NCBI GenBank assembly: GCA_030248295.1
Contig: JASANH010000877.1
Location: 1-64,000 of the forward strand
DNA length: 64,000 nucleotides
Reading direction: 5' to 3'
Origin: Mesodorylaimus sp. YZB2_4
Taxonomy: Eukaryota; Nematoda; Enoplea; Dorylaimida; Dorylaimidae
The first letter of the stretch is position 1; each line of letters opens with the position of its first letter. Positions 62,341-64,000 of the stretch are shown piece after piece. The position numbers and the translations under genes are program-made. The notes under the pieces were generated by a model. It worked only from the letters and a program-made list of their open reading frames with translations. It was not told where the DNA came from and searched no databases.

Positions 62341-64000
62341 GGCTGTGGTGCGGAAAGAGGATGGATAAGACCTTCAGACAGTTAGTCCTGCGCTGCTCGC
62401 AAACTCTAACGCTAGGGCAGTGATTCTGCCTTTTTGTTTCTTACCATTGCACCGACTCACCTTCAAACGTACCTAATTACCAAGAGGTTATTTAAAAAGA
62501 CATACCTAGAGTACGAAAGATATCACAGTTTGAATTATACTGTTTCCATGCCCCTCGTTATCGTTGAACTTCAAGGGAATTCTTCCAGGCCTTTCACTTT
62601 TCTTATTAATGTTAATTGATGTCTTATCAGCACTCGGGCACATTGCTTCTGCCAGGTCAAACCTAATCTGAGAAATACGCATGGGTGTATGTACATTCAT
62701 TTCATCAGGCATGATCATGGGCTTTAGTGTATAGGCTCATGCGTACACACTAATTTCCCATGTTTGGGTCTCGCCAAATTGGTTCTTCATAATAACAATA
62801 ACTTTTCCTCCAAAGAACATCACGTAATTTGCTGCTATACAGTATTGAGTGACCCGTCGACTAGTCACTGCTCCTCTATCAATTTAGTGTGTATTCAAGA
62901 AGCGCACGATGATGGTGAGAGTGAGCCAAGTGCTCTGACTGTGGGTCGAGAACCTGGCATGGCGTTGGCGCAATAAGATCTTTGGCGGGGAGAAGTCGAT
63001 GCACGAATTCAAATCGAGTATTTGATTGAAATCGTCGATAGTTTGACAGTTTGACAAATCTGTTAAGTTGACAAACCATGAGAATCGCCAGTACACATGA
63101 TACCAATTTGAGAAAACTGCCACAAACTACTGACTCTGCTTTGATCCTCAGTATGTAATAAGCGTGGATACCTTATCTGCATCTATCGGTATCTTGACCC
63201 CCAGTGTCTGATTCTGCAAGGGGCTCTAGGTGCTCGAAGGGGGCTTGCTCTTTTTCTTTCAGCCTTCGTCGTCTTATGACTTATGACTTTGCTTTCAATG
63301 AAGCAATTGCACTGCACTCAGGCATTGAAGACGGTCACCGCAGATGCAACGTCTTGTGACAATCAATGATCGCTTCGTGACTGTTGCCTTCCTCGTATGC
63401 GTTCCTTGTAGACCACCACGGCTGTCAGAGGGTAGCCAGCCGTTTATGCTTCGGTTCGCTGACCCCTTTTGGTGGACTTCAGGCTCTGCAGGGTTTGGTT
63501 TTGGGATCTCCTGGTTTCCCCCCCCCCCCGATCCTGCTGCCTTCACCTGACATACTTGGCCGTTTTGTCTGGAGTGCTCCTTATCCGGAGGTAACCTTCG
63601 TTTCATGGGAGGAAGCGTCCTCCCCTCCGCAGGAGGAAGTGTAATGGGAGGAAGCGTCCTCCCCTCCGCAGGGGGAGGACAATGGGCGTGAGTACCTTAC
63701 CTGTACCGGTTAAGGGGACTGGTCTGCCGCTGTTATGTCAGGGCCATACATGAGGCCGGGAGCGAAATCTAGACTAAGACCGATTGATGTTAGCTTTTCA
63801 GGTATTAGGCGGTTACTGGTGGAGCATTTTAGGCAATTTGGCTTCAGGGCCATCAGAACTCCGTCAGGGCTGACACTTTTCAGTCGCTCTTCGAGTTGTG
63901 AGTCTGAAAGGCCCTTGTGTGTGGTTGACGAAATATATAATCGTCACACGAGGTGTCGTGGGCTTCGTGGGCGTTTCTGGGGTTGAGACCATCCCAGTTG
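62341..64000. other. Upstream of receptor 3 and window end
   Basis: No supported gene. Poly-C at 63518-63529 and a twofold tandem hairpin repeat at 63607-63690. An open frame at 63735-63986 is unrecognised. Confidence 0.4.
63607..63690. repeat. Two tandem ~41-bp units with internal palindrome
   Basis: 'gggaggaagcgtcctccc' (palindromic GGGAGGA..TCCTCCC) plus 'ctccgcagg' occurs twice in a row. Confidence 0.75.

Overview
This is a eukaryotic nuclear window, almost certainly from an invertebrate animal. Genes have GT-AG introns and the standard genetic code. The content is metazoan: a full-architecture Dicer, rhodopsin-type 7TM receptors (two of them close in style to nematode Srsx receptors), secreted prepropeptides and a secreted LRR protein. 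I cannot name the phylum; a nematode-like or tardigrade-like ecdysozoan is my best guess, with low confidence. About three quarters of the window is intron, intergenic DNA or mobile-element debris.

Layout. 1-5009: an LTR retroelement on the minus strand with 99% identical LTRs. It codes for Gag and a retropepsin but has no reverse transcriptase, RNase H or integrase. 5010-7686: nested inverted-repeat elements. 7687-24490 (+): 20 exons of a Dicer gene, from the DECH helicase motif to the C-terminal dsRBD. All exon phases agree (1475 codons), but the first helicase part (Walker A) is not visible. Its introns carry three hAT-type MITEs, a larger hAT remnant, a 30-bp minisatellite and a ~255-bp inverted repeat that would make a long dsRNA hairpin. 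25244-26911 (-): an intronless Mn-type cation diffusion facilitator, tail to tail with Dicer.

28832-36242 (-): a tandem pair of three-exon genes for small secreted cysteine-rich proteins (126 and 117 aa). They have near-identical signal/propeptide exons ending in KKR and two 8-cysteine modules joined by a Thr-rich linker. I reconstructed them from splice sites; no single ORF shows them. The large first intron of the left copy holds a 1.38-kb transposon with 112-bp terminal inverted repeats. Its only gene is a four-exon, 212-aa protein matching the C-terminal (ballast) domain of the P2X7 receptor.

38558-43056 (-): tentative exons of a coiled-coil, Thr-rich and Gly/His-rich protein, a transmembrane exon and a Cys-rich terminal exon. 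44915-45308 (+): a two-exon secreted prepropeptide with an allatostatin-C-like CYFSPIQC core near its C-terminus. 46881-47837 (-) and 55601-56554 (+): two paralogous intronless 7TM receptors, head to head, with a decayed non-LTR retrotransposon between them. 58867-59814 (+): a secreted LRR protein. 61273-62340 (-): a third intronless 7TM receptor.

How the genes relate. There is no operon-like logic. The co-occurrence of a Dicer gene, a hairpin-forming repeat inside its own intron and many inverted-repeat elements bears on small-RNA control of transposons. The peptide and receptor genes are typical of neuropeptide or innate-defence repertoires, but nothing here pairs a given peptide with a given receptor.
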